Source: Juglans regia
Taxonomy: Eukaryota; Streptophyta; Magnoliopsida; Fagales; Juglandaceae
DNA: 64,000 nucleotides
Reading direction: 5' to 3'
NCBI RefSeq assembly: GCF_001411555.2
Contig: NC_049907.1
Location: 5,960,243 to 6,024,242 of the forward strand
Within the stretch, counting starts at the first letter, position 1. Each line of letters opens with the position of its first letter. The translations under genes and the position numbers were made by a program. Shown here one piece after another: positions 12,322 through 25,905 of the stretch. The notes below the pieces were generated by a model that was not told where the DNA came from, ran no database searches, and was given only the letters and a program-made list of their open reading frames with translations.

Positions 12322-13157
12322 CTCTCCCTCCTTGCCCATCGTCTCCCCTTTTCCCCGTTCTTTTCTCTTCTCCCTCTCTGATCCTCTCTCTTTCTCCTTC
12401 TATGTCCCTCTATGCCGTCCCTTCTTCCTCTTCCCATCCCTCACCTCTCTATCTCTCAATTTCTCTTCCAATCACACACACACTCTCTCTCTCTCTCTCT
12501 CTCTCTCCTAGTGATTATGTTCTACCGTCACCCACGCCATCCCACCCTTACCTGCACCGTTTCAACCAAGTAAGTCTCCGTCAATCCCTCTTTGCTTCTT
12601 AGATTCTCTTTCATCACCCTCTAGCCCTCATTTTCTCCCTTTCTCACACTTTTTTGCCACACACCGCTGCATGCTGCCCAACGCCACCAGCCGGTAAGCC
12701 TTTCTCTCAGTCTCAACTCTCTCCCACTGATTTCTCTTCTGTCTCTTGCATTCTATTTTCTTCTCTCCCCCTCATTTTGGCGTTGTTTCCACCGTTGTTT
12801 AACCTAGAGACAACAGCGTTGGCTCAACCTGGTGTGCCTCTCCACCCTCTCTCTATCTCTTACAGAAGCCCTTACCCATTTCTTGGTTTGAAAACCCTAG
12901 CAGCCACTACCATCCTCCTGTGCCACGTCTATCCGACGCCGGTCACTGTGAGATCTCGATCTTTATCTCTGACACTCTCACCCTCTCTTCCCTCCCTCGA
13001 TCTACTCCTCCCACTTTCGGTATCTCCATCTCCATCATTCTATGTCCCTCTCATCCTCTCTCTATCTCCGTCGCACCCTCCCTCTCTCTCCCCAAGCTCA
13101 AGTTGCTGAGTAGCCACACACCAAAAATCCCCTCCCCAGTCACAAGCACACACTACG

Positions 13158-13191
<34 letters not shown>

Positions 13192-13740
13192 CACTTACAC
13201 ACTTTGTTTCTCTCTACCCGAGACACCACCTTCACTCAAGATACCACCACACCTCTAGCTAAAGGGATCTCTTTCTCTGTCTCTGCCACATACACACTCT
13301 ATTTCTATCTACCTGAGACACCACCTCCACTTAAGAGACCACCACAACTCTAGTTGACGGGAAGCACAACGTGGAGTTCAGTTCGCAAGTGATCATTCAA
13401 ACTTTTCCCTCTTGCGATGTAAGTGATCCTCAGACTAAAGATTAAAATAACTATCGTTGGAAACAAATTGTGAAACTGTGAATCGTGTAGTCTGGTTGTG
13501 AATTGGTGTGGTGGCTGAGGGCACCTATGAAGTGTTGGGAATGAGACTGTAGTTAGTTGTGAAACAGTGTGGTGGCTGAGGCCCTGAGAAGTCTTGGGAC
13601 TATAATTGTAGTTTGATTGTGATGTGTTGGGATTAGATATGCCATTTTATTACATTGTGCCTGTCATAATAGATATTGCATTTTTTGTGTCACTCACGTA
13701 TTAACTGTTGCATTCTTTTATTGCATTATAATCACTCTGA
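12041..13740. repeat. Pyrimidine-rich LTR-like region with (CT)n tracts
   Basis: The plus strand is strongly C+T-biased, with pure CT runs at about 12289-12319, 12480-12507 and 13160-13189. Composition and motifs resemble 14150-14650 and 51846-53500, so this is probably LTR or leader DNA of one retroelement family. Long open frames here are low-complexity translations of CT repeats. Confidence 0.5.
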
Positions 13741-13789
13741 TTTTGCGAGTGTAAGATGAAATTTATAAAATTGTTAGTTTTTGTATCAA

Positions 13790-13890
13790 ACGATTTTATG
13801 GGTGTATGCGTAGCACGACCCCAAGTTGAGATGGGGTACTATCTCAGTGGAGCTCATCTGATCACTCAAAAGTGCATAAAACCAAGTTAC
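13790..13890 (+). mobile_element. LTR fragment (family of 23442)
   Basis: Contains CACGACCCCAAGTTGAGATG, GTGGAGCTCATCTG and ATCACTCA, matching the middle of the solo LTR at 24740-24805. The match breaks at about 13880. Confidence 0.65.
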
Positions 13891-13894
13891 ATTA

Positions 13895-13964
13895 AGGGAC
13901 AAAATTCTAGTTTTTTGGGACGAAAAGCTTTGTCCCAAAGAACCCATTCTCTTGTAGTGTCTTT
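13895..13964. mobile_element. CACTA-like terminus fragment
   Basis: The right edge reads ATTCTCTTGTAGTG, on the other strand CACTACAAGAGAAT, a CACTA-type end. Inside is GGGACGAAAAGC / TTTGTCCCAAAG, a subterminal style like the CACTA at 1482. The left terminus is not found. Confidence 0.45.
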
Positions 13965-15501
13965 TGCCCACAAAGACACTACTTTCAACAATACCTCGTG
14001 TAGATCTCACAAGGATATAGTACCTCAAAGGAACAAGTAAAACATCACTTCCTCTGCAAAATTATAAGAAAATGGTATTCCTTGCCTTTATGTTTCAATT
14101 ACCAAAAAGAAAACCTCCACTCATTTCTCTCTTTACTTTTAACGGCCAACATGATATCCCATAGTCATCCGGTAATTGTTCTTTTCTCTTTACTTTGAAT
14201 TGCTGTCATACTCAACCGCCAATCTAGCTCGTCATCCACCATCCCCTTCATCGTCTATTGCAACGCCCTACCACGAGTTACTTCCGTGTCCGCTCTCTCT
14301 CTCTCCATCATTTTCTCACTCTCTCTCTCATCTCCCCTCCGTATCATGGACTCACCAGGTGCTATCATCGGCCAAGCCCCACATCGTGTCCACGACAATG
14401 TTGGTTGGACCATCACTCAAGCTCCGCCAGCTGCCACCCCAAGCCTTGTTGCGCCACTCGACACAATCGTCGGAGATAAGTCTCTTAGCCTCTCTCTCCC
14501 TCTCTCTGATTACTGTCTCAATTTCTTTTCCCTTTTCTTTTATGTTGCTCTCACTCTCTGTCACTCTCACTCACCAACAACACCTTTCACGATGTCACCA
14601 TGACAGAAACTCCACCACATTGCCATTGTGACCTAGTTGAATGGAAGTTCCACGTTGCACCCCTCCCCCCTCCAAACTCAATCTGGGTTGATAAGTGTGA
14701 TTTTTATATAATTTTTACTACTCTTTTATTTATGAAAAGTGTCATTTTTCCTTCAATACTATTGATTTTATTTTATTTCTATATATTTTTCTTTATTTTC
14801 TTGGATTTGAAGGAATGAGAAGATTTAGTGTGAAATGAGAGCATTTTGGTAGAAAATAAGAGACTACGGATCTAGACCGATGAGAGGCAGCAAGAACTGA
14901 AGAGAGCTGAGGAGATTTAGGCAAGGAGACTCGTGACCAGAAAGCGCAACCAGAATTGACGACAAGAGTTAGGCGATAAGTGAGAGATTTTACCTCCTGG
15001 GCACGAAGACTTGGCACAAGGCTCCAGGCGACTAGATTGGGCGACCAATCTAAACGACCAACTTAAGCGACTAACCTAAACGACATCGTGGGCAACAACT
15101 AGCAAAGACGAGCAGATTTACCACTCGGTTGGTTGGCGAGAGGGGTCTTTCATCTCAGTCAGGAACCTTACATCGTGGCCATTGGGCGAGGAGACCAGTT
15201 ATATTCAGCGCACACGGCATTTACCCGGTGGGACCCTTCCGAGTCCCGCAATCGATCTGCTGACCACCAAATCCTCCCAAACTCTGGAAATCAAGCCGTT
15301 ATTACTGAATCTTCCATTTTAGATAATCCTATTATTCTTGGGATAATTTCTTTTATATTAACATTTATTTTTAGAAACTATTTTCCAGATCTTTAGGCTA
15401 GATTGTAGGCGCAATTATCTTGTTTCCAGATTTGAATTTTGACATATATTTAATCCCGTCTTGTGGGATGAATAGGGGAGGTTTTTAGAGTCTGAGTTTT
15501 A
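13965..15501. other. CT-rich then AT-rich repetitive DNA, no gene
   Basis: Positions 14150-14650 are pyrimidine-rich, like 12041-13740. From about 14690 (TTGATAAGTGTGATTTTTAT) the sequence has the look of an LTR-retroelement terminal region. No coding domain was recognised on either strand. Confidence 0.4.
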
Positions 15502-15825
15502 GCTACGTTTGGAACTGAGTTCAGTCTAACTTTAAGCTGAGTCTAACATCCAAACATCCAACTCTCAAATTTCTAAACTCATCTTAACTCGAAACCTTCT
15601 TACACGTGGGACTCATAACCTTTTTCAACTTAAAACATCTTTATACGTGGGACCCACAACCTTTTTCAATTTCCCATAAAAAGTACTAAAATCATCTTGA
15701 CATTCAAACATACTTTAAATTCAGTTTAGATAGGCCCGACATAACTTCCTCCACTACTCAGCTCACTACTATTCATAAAGAACTCAACTCAGCTCAACTC
15801 AACTCAACATCTAAACGCAGCCTTA
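15499..15825. mobile_element. PIF/Harbinger-like MITE, TTA TSD
   Basis: The element is 15502-15822. Its left end GCTACGTTTGGAACTGAG and right end (opposite strand) GGCTGCGTTTAGATGTTGAG are imperfect inverted repeats, flanked by TTA on both sides (15499-15501, 15823-15825). It is 321 bp, AT-rich and non-coding. The 3-bp duplication with a GGCTGCGTTT-type end is what suggests the superfamily. Confidence 0.65.
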
Positions 15826-16664
15826 AAGTCTAATATTATTCCAGTGTTTATTCTTTAAGTTTCTTTCATGGAGGTGGATCTGGAGGGCAGAGGCGAGAGC
15901 CGCATGCTTCATCAACCAAATCCAACGAAGAACACTAGTTTCATTCTCGTTCTTTTCAATTTCATTATAAACTAATTTTATTTTCTAGAGCTCTGATGTA
16001 GTCTAGCATTGAACACACAATTTATATTCTAAGTTATCATATTTTCAATATTTTAATGATTGAGTGTTCATATCTTGTTCTTAATGCTTACAATTTTCTA
16101 GCTAATTATTGTTCAATCTATTGAATCGCAATGAGACCGAGAGGTGATTTGTGATTAAAGTTCTAGGATTAAGCACCATTAGTTGAGAGAAAGTAGAAAT
16201 ATTTTACCGCGACTAGTGTATTTTCAAGAAAAATCCAAAGAACTTAATGAGTCTCCAATTAGTTAAATTTACATAGAGATATGATGTTATTAATTGAATA
16301 TAATTTTTGTATTGTTTGAGAGAAAATATTAAATAGTTAAGGGATTTTTATCATCAACTTGGGATAATTGGAATTCTATAACAGAGAAGAATAAATTGTG
16401 TGGGATTTGTTAAGTGAAATCAAACGCTTTAGATCTATTCTTATTATCTTTAAAATCTTGATTTTAATGCTATTTTCTTCAGTTTAATTTAGATAATTCA
16501 TTCTTCAAATTTCTATTTTCCAAATAGTAATTAATTTAGTCAATTTTAATACTCAATAGCATAATTATTCCATGTGGGTTCAATATCTGTTTTCTTTAAA
16601 ACACTTTACTACTTGTTACAATTTTGAGCACTTGCAGATATTTTTATGCAAACATGGGTCACCA
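15826..16664. repeat. Repetitive DNA, possibly LTR 3' part
   Basis: Contains GATTTGTGATTAAAGTTCTA and, near 16610, TTGTTACAATTTTGAGCACTT, which resembles the end of some plant gypsy LTRs. It stops where the reverse LTR-like repeat starts at 16665. No gene. Confidence 0.4.
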
Positions 16665-18600
16665 TGTGGCGCCCTCGACCCCCACGTGTGATTTGGTGGA
16701 AGTCGTGACACCGGGATCAGGACCACACGAATCATACTCACCCATCGCCATGTGCAAGTGTGTGCAAACATGCAAAATATGTACAATATAAATATCACAA
16801 TGGAAAAATATAAGACAGTAAAAAATTAAGTTCCAAAAAGTTTTAAACACAGTACAACCCAAAATAAAGTCCTCCAAAAGAGTCATCCAGTTGACAATAA
16901 CGGAATGGAAAAAAAATAAAGGTCCAACAATAAACAATGCTAAAAGTCCATATTCACTCCTCAGGTGGGGCTGGTCCCTCCTACTCATACCCCTCCTCTA
17001 CATTAAAGTCTACGGTCCCATAAAATAGAACGGTATACCACAGTGAGATTTCGCAATCTTAGTAAGAATTCAATATGCAACAACCAAGAGTTTAAAACAT
17101 GCACTTATACAACCAACAAAGTAAGATGCCATACAAACAAAGAACACAATATCCATTTCTTCCACCCTTTCCCAAAAATACCACATTTAAACATATCATT
17201 CACGCCAAAAACCATTTGGTACCCACACAATCATTTTATTCATGTGTACACCATGGTTTCCCCTCCGAACCATTCTCGTCACACCATGGGTAACGATTGT
17301 GCGTGTGACTTCGTTACGAGCGTTGCATAGCTCTGCGCCCGATGCATAATGTGACTAGGCAACTTCTAACCCTTGCCAGCACAGGGGCCCCAGAGTCATA
17401 CCAAGAGTATTACCGTCATGGCCGAGCCTGTTGTTGCCTGATGACAACGCAGGGGACGTCACTCAGTTTATTATACTCCCGAGTGACCAGATGAGCTCCA
17501 CCCAAATAATGTCTCATCTCAACTTGGTGTTGTGATACGCACGCACCCACATGTTATCACTAGTACATGAAAATCCAATTTTCATTTCACACCAGATGGC
17601 ATAACACAACACAGAAAAATAATCAAGGCAAATAGTAATAACGGTACATATGCATATGCATGACAAACAGTATATTGGATGACATAGCAACACACATTAG
17701 GCAATATACATCATCACAACAGTCACAAAGTACATAGTTTAACAAACCCAACTACGCGCGTAATCTCATCCTCCATCCGGCCCACAGTCCAATTTCCAAC
17801 AACAACTACGATTATCAACCCAACACTTCGTTGGGCCCAAGGCCCTTTTTAACACAACCAGATTACAAACAGAGTTCGTGATAAATTCAAATCTTAAACT
17901 CAAGGGTCGCGCAAGAGAGTTACTTATGATGCAGATGGGAAAATCTGGAAGATCGAGCGCGTGCTGGTCTACGGGGTCCCGCAATTGGACAAGTGTGCAT
18001 GCGCATCGCTACGCGGACGGACACCAAACCATTAGTAAATACACAAAACGTAACCAGAAGCTAAAAAAGCAACTTGTGGCAGATTTGGCTCACCTAGGTG
18101 ACGCCAAAGTGGCGAAGCAGTGGCGGGGTAGTGGCGGAGCAGCGATGGGGCAGTGGCGGATTCGGCTGGATAGAGGGTTGTCAGTGGGTTTCTCTCGAAG
18201 GGGATGTAAGATCTGGGGTGCTAGTGGGTGGAGGAGAGGGTTTCTGCAATGTGGCACGGCGGAGCACGGCTAAGAAGGTCTATCACCCATGGGTTAGGTG
18301 GAACCGAGGGAAAAGGGGCTGCGGGAAAATAGTGGTTGGTCCTCGGGCTGGTTGCGCAACCTTTAGAAGGCTGTTGAGGGCGACGGCAGATTGGGAAAAA
18401 CACTCCCAAAGGGTAGGGAAACACTGAATCTAGGCTTTGAGATAGAGGGAATGGGTTTTTGTGTTGATTCGAGGGGTGGAGAACTCGGCCTATTTATAGG
18501 CCGAGTGGGGGTACTCGACAATCACAGCCTTCGCTGCGATTGGGGTGGTGGTGGTCGGGGTGGGGTCTGCGAGAGACCCACGTGCGGCATGCAGTGAGTG
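16665..18600 (-). mobile_element. LTR-like repeat, reverse orientation
   Basis: On the minus strand it ends GGGGGTCGAGGGCGCCACA (at 16665), matching the 3' end of the solo LTR at 25637. It also contains the GATGGGG / GAGCTCATCTGGTCACTCG block near 17480-17520. The part at 17676-18060 matches 54280-54620. The 5' end could not be fixed and no convincing duplication was found. Long frames at 17878-18427 are in this repeat and resemble nothing known. Confidence 0.6.
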
Positions 18601-19096
18601 GCCACCAGAGGCAACGAGGCACTATTATTGATGCCTATGTCAAATGACTTTTGTATATCATATTATTGTAAATAACTATTTCTGAAATGTTGCTCTATTA
18701 TCTTGAGGACCAGTTTTTTTTTATGTATTATGTAACAAACTCAAGTTTACACATTAGTACATGTTCACTGCTAACTCTCACCCTTTATCTCCATCATCTT
18801 TTTTTTTTTTTTTTCCCTTCTTCATCATATGACTTTGATGGTTGTGACAATGGGTATATATAGCATATGATAGGACAATTAATGCACTCACCTAAGTAGA
18901 TTGTTCTAATGCCAACAATTCCAATGTGCCAAACGTCAGAGCAAAGAAGCTACACATATTCAATCAAGAGGCACATATCCACATATAAATTGCGTATAAA
19001 TGAAAATTTCTACTCATTATTCCTACATTATACTACACATGATTTTTTATTTTTTCTCTTATCAATATGTGATATATGAATAGCAAACTTCGCATA
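18601..19096. other. AT-rich spacer, nothing recognised
   Basis: Low-complexity T-tracts (18798-18815). No coding or repeat match was noticed. Confidence 0.4.
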
Positions 19097-22000
19097 TCTT
19101 ATATATAATAAGCAGCAATAGGCAAGTCTTCGTCCATTTCTTTATTCCATTTTTATCACTCGAGTTGTAATTGTTTCTCCTTTCTCTCCCCAAGAGTTTC
19201 CGTCCAACATTATTTCTGTTCCTGTTGCCATTCATAGTCAATTTTACGATTTTGTCTTTTTTGTCCTTAGTTTTGATCTTCTCGAATTCCTGTGTTTTCA
19301 TTTTTTTCATTCTAAATTGTTCTTCTCCCGTTTTCCAACGCCTTCTCGAATTCCTTTATTTTCATCTTATCACTAGATTTTTTTTCCACCGTTTCCACCA
19401 TTTTGCTCTTATCATATTCTAATTTTTTTTTAGATTTCTTCACCGCTTGCTCTTTGTACAAGATTTATCTTCATTTTTTTATTTTTTGCTGTTTTGCTCG
19501 TCTATCAAAATCTAATTTTGTTTTTGGTCTTCTCTACCACTTCAACAGCTTACCACTTCGTATAAGAGTGGATTTCATCTTCTTAATTTCCAATTGTTTG
19601 TTATTTGATAAAATTAACAGCTCTCGTTTTAACGTTCCCAAATCTGTTCCTTGTTCTAAATTTGCCTCTCAGTTCTCCAGTTTTGCAGGTCAGTTTTTTT
19701 ATGATCATTTAAATATTTCTAACTATTTCTTCGGTTATTTACATATATGCAATAATTAAGAAATAAAAAAAATTATGAGTATTTGGATTTAGAAAACTAA
19801 ATTTAGTCGAGGACTGAATCTGATCAGATTTCCATTTCTTATTGTGCCGCTGTTTCTGACTCATTTATCTTCCATTCTCAGTTAAAAGCTCTGTTAAAGT
19901 ATACAGTATCTGTAAAAAAATAAAATACAAGTAAAATACTCAGATGTGAAACAATATTGCAGTGACATGAGAGAAAGAAATAAAATCAAAAAATTCAAAA
20001 CATGGAGTAGATGTATACATCTACAGATATTCGTTAAACTCAAAAGAAAACTGATACTAACAAAAAATACTCAAGAACCCACGAATTACACATGTTCAGA
20101 TCCATCCAAACAAATATCAAATACAGTAAAGTATGCTAAAACAACAGAAAAGCATATATAAAAAATAAATCAGAAGATAAGAAACACAGAGGTAAAGATT
20201 TATAACCATTCAAAAAACAAAAAATTGCGACCAAAATAATCATCACAACAGCCCAAAGCATAAAATAAAATGAAAAAAAATAAGAAAGAAACCAAATTCT
20301 CATAAATATAATCTCAGATCTGTATGTGTTGACAAAAATAATTTACATACGAGCACAGACATAAGGAGGAACAGAAAACAAATAATGTTAATTATTTCAA
20401 TATTTATTCAAAAAAAAAGATTTAACTGCAAACAAAGAAAATATACCCCAAACTGAATAAGAAAATCAGGCCATGCTACAAAAAAAACAGATGTCTTATT
20501 AAAATCTCAGATAATAACATCTTAGATATGTTCAAACCTGGAATAGAAAACAAATAATGTTATTTATTTCAATATTTACCCAAAAAAAAGATTGAACTGT
20601 AAACAAAGAAAGTAAACCCCAAACTGAACAAGATAATCAGGCCAAATAACCAAAAAAAAAAAAAAAAATTAGATTTTTTATTAAAATTTTAGATAATAAA
20701 CATCTCAGATTTCATATTTGAGATGACGACAAAGAAGATATAAATCTCAACATCTGGCAAATAAATAACGTAAGATATAAAATGAAAAGAAGAACTAACA
20801 TTTTCAGATGTGAGAAATAATATCTGACATGTGTTATTTCTGAAAACAAAACTATAATGCATAAAGAACAGATCCAGAAATCTACAAAACAAAGAAAACA
20901 ATTCAAAACTTTTATTTATGTGTTGAGATCTATAGAGGAAAAAAAAAAAAAAAAAGGAACAACATCCACTCATATATTTACAGATTCACCATATAAAAAA
21001 AAAAACAATGAAAAAAAGTAGGACTTTCGGATGTGAGAAATAATATCTGACATCTGTCTTACTTCTGAAGACAAATATCTAACAAATAAAGAACAGAACC
21101 AGAGATCTACAAAACAAAACAAAAAATCTTTTATAAACTCAAAGGTGCTACAAAATTTCAGATCACAGCCAAACAAAAATGATAACAAAATAGAGAAAAA
21201 AAAATATTCAAACATACACCAACTTTATAAAAAAAACGGAAAACGAGTCCGATCTGTAGGTATAAAATACTAAGAAAAGAGAAAAACCACAGAAATAAAA
21301 CAATTTAAAAAAAAAATAATACAGACCAACGAAAAAGTTAAAAAAAACAAAAAGAAGAAAAAAAGAGAAGATGAAAGAAGAACACGTAGCCAAAAAAATG
21401 CTCCACATGTGAAAAGGAAACCTTCAGATTTGCTAGCATTCGTTAACAAATTCAAGAAACAGAGAGAGAAAGTAGAGATTCTTGTTTGTTTGGCCGAGTG
21501 ATGCGAAGTTAAGCTACGCAAGACGGCACTGTCGTGTTGCTGTTGGCCTAGGTGCGCCTAAGAGTAGAAGCGAAAATTGGAGACAAAGAAAGCCATCTGA
21601 GAATAGAAGCGAGGAACGGAGAGAAAGGAAGGAAGAAGAGACAGCAGAAAAAGAAAAGGGGCTGAATTGAGAAGATAGATGTTAGGAGAGAGATTTTTAA
21701 GACAAGAATGAAGGCAGAATGAAGGCGCAGGCGTAGAAAAAAAGGTCGGGTTTTTTCTCTTCCATTAAACGGCGTCGTATGCGATTGAAGTGTTTAGGGG
21801 CTGGGCTTTAGATGTGAAAATTTGGGCTTCATTTTTCTTTTTCTGGGTTTAGATGTGAAAAATAGATAGTGTTAAAAATAATTTTCAGCCTAACTATTAT
21901 CTATAATCTCATAAAATTGTAATAACAAAATAAATTCTTCAAAAAATAAATTTTACTTATTTTATGAATTTTTTTTGCTTGAATTTGTACTTTAATAAGT

Positions 22001-22432
22001 AATCCAAAATTAATAACAACATTTCACAACTTTTAAAATTTGTAATGTATTACAATTTGTTCAAATTTTTTTTTTGTAGTTATAAATGATGAAAATTTAT
22101 ATTGAATAAATTATTTAACTTACTAATGTACTTTATAAGTTCAAAATTAACACATTATATTTTTTTTTTTGGAAGTAATAAATATAAGACATATGCAATG
22201 TACTATAATTATTAAAACTAACATTAATAGTTTTATTAATATAACATTCATAAAGCTAGAAAATTTATTTTATTAATATAGATCTAATATTTGTATTTTT
22301 TTTTTTTTTACTTTACAAATTTGCTGTTCTTCAGTTACTATTCTTAATCCATCCATCCTGTTAATATTAACATTCTTATTAATTATATATCATGTATTTG
22401 TATATTTATTCATACATGTTTATAATGTAGGC

Positions 22433-25400
22433 TTATCCTTGTCGTCAAGACCAACGAGCGTTTTCACTGTTGAACCTCTTCTTGCATCCACTATTCCATT
22501 ACGTACATGGTAAACAACTTATTTAAAATAATTGATTACATTTGTTATTTAAATGCAACATAAATTTTATATTGGATTCTCTCGATATACTACCATATAT
22601 ATATATCTAACATGTATTTTTTCTTATTTCAATGTTTTGCTTTAATTACTAATTCAAATCTTCATGACAATAGAAAACAATGCATTGCTTGAAGAAATAA
22701 TTGCAAACAATTTCGATTGGCCAGGTGCATCAACTTCAAGCAATTTTACTGATCCAATAATAAAAATATCTAAAATTGCCGAAGGCTTCAAATCTATACT
22801 TGCAATGACTATATAATTTTATTGTTTAAAATCATATCTCTTATCTTTTATAAAACAAATTAACTTTTTTACACTCTTTGAATGATTTTTTTTTTTTTTA
22901 ATATTTTTTTGAGATATGGAGATTGGAGGTTGGTTGGGATGAAATAGAGATGGAGGATGAGAATTTGTGAATTGTGTGTTGTGGATTTGGAACAGTGCAT
23001 GTGGTTAAATTTAGAATGTTGAATGTTTGTTGGGTTGAATTGATGTGGTAATGTTGAACTTTTATTGTTGCATTTAATTGTTCAATTTTAACACAACGAT
23101 CAACATTCCTGTTCAGAGAAAGATTTATGATGTCTGATTTACATCAGTCATTTTATTACTTGTCATGTGGGAACTGCATCAAAACTACTGGATATGAAAA
23201 AGATGAGCAATTTTTATGTTCTATTTGCAAAGAAATAGCAACTTCACAATCAAGATAAATATTTTTTTTGATATTCTAAAGTTAACAATTTTTACATTAT
23301 AATTAGAATATACTAATTGCTAATATCGACAAATAATAATTTATTTACTATTCTTAGATGTCGAGTTTATTTAGAGGTATTTGATGGTACAGCGCCTCAA
23401 TCCTAGTAGTTGCTTTTGGATCTGCAGTAGAACGAATCTTGTGTAACACCCTGTATTTTAATATATTTTTATTGAAGGATTTATTTTTATTTATTCAAAA
23501 ATTTATTCTCTTATTTTAAAGTTGTTAGATTTTTTTACTGGATTTATTTTTATGATTTTTTAATTTTGTGAAAATTAAATTGATATGCTTTCTTATTATT
23601 AATTATTGACATGCATTTAAATTGCTCTTTATTTTAAATTAGTTTATTGTTGGGTTTAATTATTTTATTTTCATTTAATCATTACGTTTAAATTATTTTA
23701 TTTGACTTGTTGTTTTGAAATCTTTTTTATTGGATCATTTGTGTGACCCAAGATGTGAGGATTGGATTTCATTTCTTTCGCTCCATTTTTTCTTTTCCTC
23801 TTTTTTCTTTTCTTCTCATTTTCTTTTTCCTCCCATTTATTTTCTTCTCTCTCTCTCTCTTCTCTCTCGCGCGCGCAGCACCTCTCCCCCGTGCATTTCT
23901 CCTCCTCCACCCAGCCACCGCCGCGCGCCGTCGTGTGCCACACTGCCCCTCTCCTTTCCTTCCCCACTGGCCGGCGACCACCTCCCTCCAATCCCAGCTC
24001 CTCCCATGCCGCCGTCTGCTCCCACACGCAACACCAAGCCGTAGCACCTCTTGTGCTCGCGCGCCGCCGTCGCGCCACCTCCGGCCACCATTTATTTATC
24101 ACATGATCCTCGACCTCTTAGCAACCCAATGCACCCAACCCCATCTCCGATCCACCACCGGTGAAGTACATCCAACTCCATTTTCATTTTGAGTATTTTT
24201 ACACTTCAACCACCCTCTAAGTCGCCACCCACGGCCAACCACCACCACCACTAGCTTCACCGACATCCCTAAGCCCTACCCTATCAATCTCGGGTTTTCG
24301 TTTGTACCCATACAAAAGTAGGTTTTTGAGACCCACGGTCACAGTGCATTTGGCACTGTTTTGTTGCTGTGTTGCCGCTTCGTGCAGCTCCGTGATCCTT
24401 CGAAAATTATAAAATAGCTCTGTAAGTATTTTCCCAAAGAACTTTCATGATTTAAATATATTTTTGCACTAACTCATTATACTGTGAGCTGTTTGGTTTT
24501 GCCAGACCGAGTCCGAGGAGTACGGGGGTCGGATGGATTGTTGGATGAATTTGTTTGTGTGTTTGAGCTGTGTTGAGTGTTGTTGGATGTTGGTTATTGA
24601 GATGTTTCATGTACATGGCATATTTGAACGCATGATCATGTTTGCAAAGGAAACTGAGTTTTCGTGTAATTGCATTCATGTTCATATGTATATTGAAAAC
24701 TAGATTTTCATGTGATAATGGATTTTGAGTGCGTGTGTATCACGACCCCAAGCCGAGATGGGGCATTATCTTGGTGGAGCTCCTCTGGTCACTCAGGAGT
24801 GGAATATACTGAGTGACGTCCCCTGGATTGTCGCTAGGCGACAATGGGATCGGACGAGATGGTCTCGTGTCGACTCCGTGGTCTCTCTGTTGGCGAGGAC
24901 TAGAGGATGCTTGGCCACAAAGGCGCTGGGCGCGGAACTGGGCATCTCTATGAAGCCAGGACTTGCGGATGGTCCCTAGGGGAGATCATGGTGCATATGG
25001 TAATAATGAATTAATGGACTATTTTCTGAGAAAATAGCGTGTGTTGGATTTTATGTGAATCATTTTCTGGAAAAATGATGGATTATCGGTTTGGTCCATT
25101 TTCTGGAAAACTGGCGGAAAAATGTTTTTATGGATATGTTTTGGGCCAAAATGGGATTTTGGCGTGTGTTGGAAAATATTCATTTTCGGAGAAAATGATG
25201 TTTTGGTATAATGCATATTTCATCATATGCATGCATTATTGTTGGTGGCATTAATGTATTTTTAATCTCGTGAGTTGTTTGGATCTTACTTACCTGCGGT
25301 ACCGTTTAATGGTAACGCAGATTTCGATGCAGATGAGGCTGAGAGTGAGCTTGAAGATTCTGCTCCGCCCGAGTGATCTGGGATCACTCATTTTGGTTTG

Positions 25401-25905
25401 GACTTATAATGTATTTATTTTGGATGACTGTATAACTTTTAAACCACTTTTGCTGATGTTTAAATTGTGTTTAAATTATGGTACTTAGTTGACTTACTGA
25501 ATTATCCGCTGCGTTGTTTATTGCACATTGTTGCATGTACACACACTTGACACTATCGTTGGGATGCGTAACCGTGTTGTCATCATCCAGGTGTCTCGAT
25601 CCCAGAATTTCTGTACATGGGGGTCAGGGGCGCCACATCTTGGATTGTACAACGACAGATCTTGTACAACATGTAGGGGATGTAAGATTTATACTTTTAA
25701 ATACGTTTAAAAAATTTAATACATTACCTTTTTATATGTTTTTATCGTTACTGGAAGACGCCTCATATATGGAGAATATTGCAAATAAAATCCAAGATAA
25801 GGAATGGATGATAGTCTTGGACGCACTTATGAACGAATTTGGGAAATTGCGTCAAAATAAACTTCATGTATTATCTGCTAATAATGTGCCTCAAACAACA
25901 GAATA
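22433..25905 (+). pseudogene. RPA1-like (replication protein A large subunit) pseudogene
   Basis: Exon-like blocks encode parts of an RPA 70-kDa-type ssDNA-binding protein. They are: LSLSSRPTSVFTVEP...LRTW (22433-22509, OB-fold part); NNALLEEIIANNFDWPG (about 22677-22816); the C-terminal zinc-ribbon region YLSCGNCIKTTGYEKD then FLCSICKEIATSQSR (about 23143-23258), with a CxxC pair at each end; VYLEVFDGTAPQS then AFGSAVERIL (23359-23441); and, after the solo LTR, a tail ending at 25905. Faults: the donor after SQSR reads AT instead of GT, there are stops/frameshift around 23405, a 2.2-kb LTR sits inside the last exon, and the N-terminal DNA-binding domains are missing. Family assignment rests on the zinc-ribbon and following OB-fold pattern. 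It may belong to a Helitron rather than to the host RPA set. Confidence 0.7.
23437..25642 (+). mobile_element. Solo LTR, 2.2 kb, TSD TCTTG
   Basis: The LTR is 23442-25637, from TGTAACACCCTGTATTTTA to GGGGTCAGGGGCGCCACA. Perfect 5-bp duplications TCTTG flank it (23437-23441, 25638-25642). Removing it rejoins the frame ERIL/GLYND of the RPA-like gene. It has no internal domain, so it arose by LTR-LTR recombination. It shares its first kilobase with 40752-41786 and, more weakly, the start of the LTR at 7718 (minus). Confidence 0.92.

Noticed and set aside
12059..13258. Several overlapping long open frames rich in Ser and Leu
   Set aside because: They are translations of CT-rich, low-complexity DNA with microsatellites; no domain or intron structure is seen.
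17878..18597. Overlapping frames of 109-131 residues
   Set aside because: They sit in a reverse LTR-like repeat shared with 54280-54620, where the frames are not conserved.
16660..18607. CACCA at both sides of the reverse LTR-like repeat as a target duplication
   Set aside because: The outer end at 18602 lacks the expected TG/CA terminus, so the five-base match is probably chance.
23715..24192. Open frames on both strands in a GC-rich block
   Set aside because: The block is within the solo LTR 23442-25637; compositional bias explains the frames on both strands.
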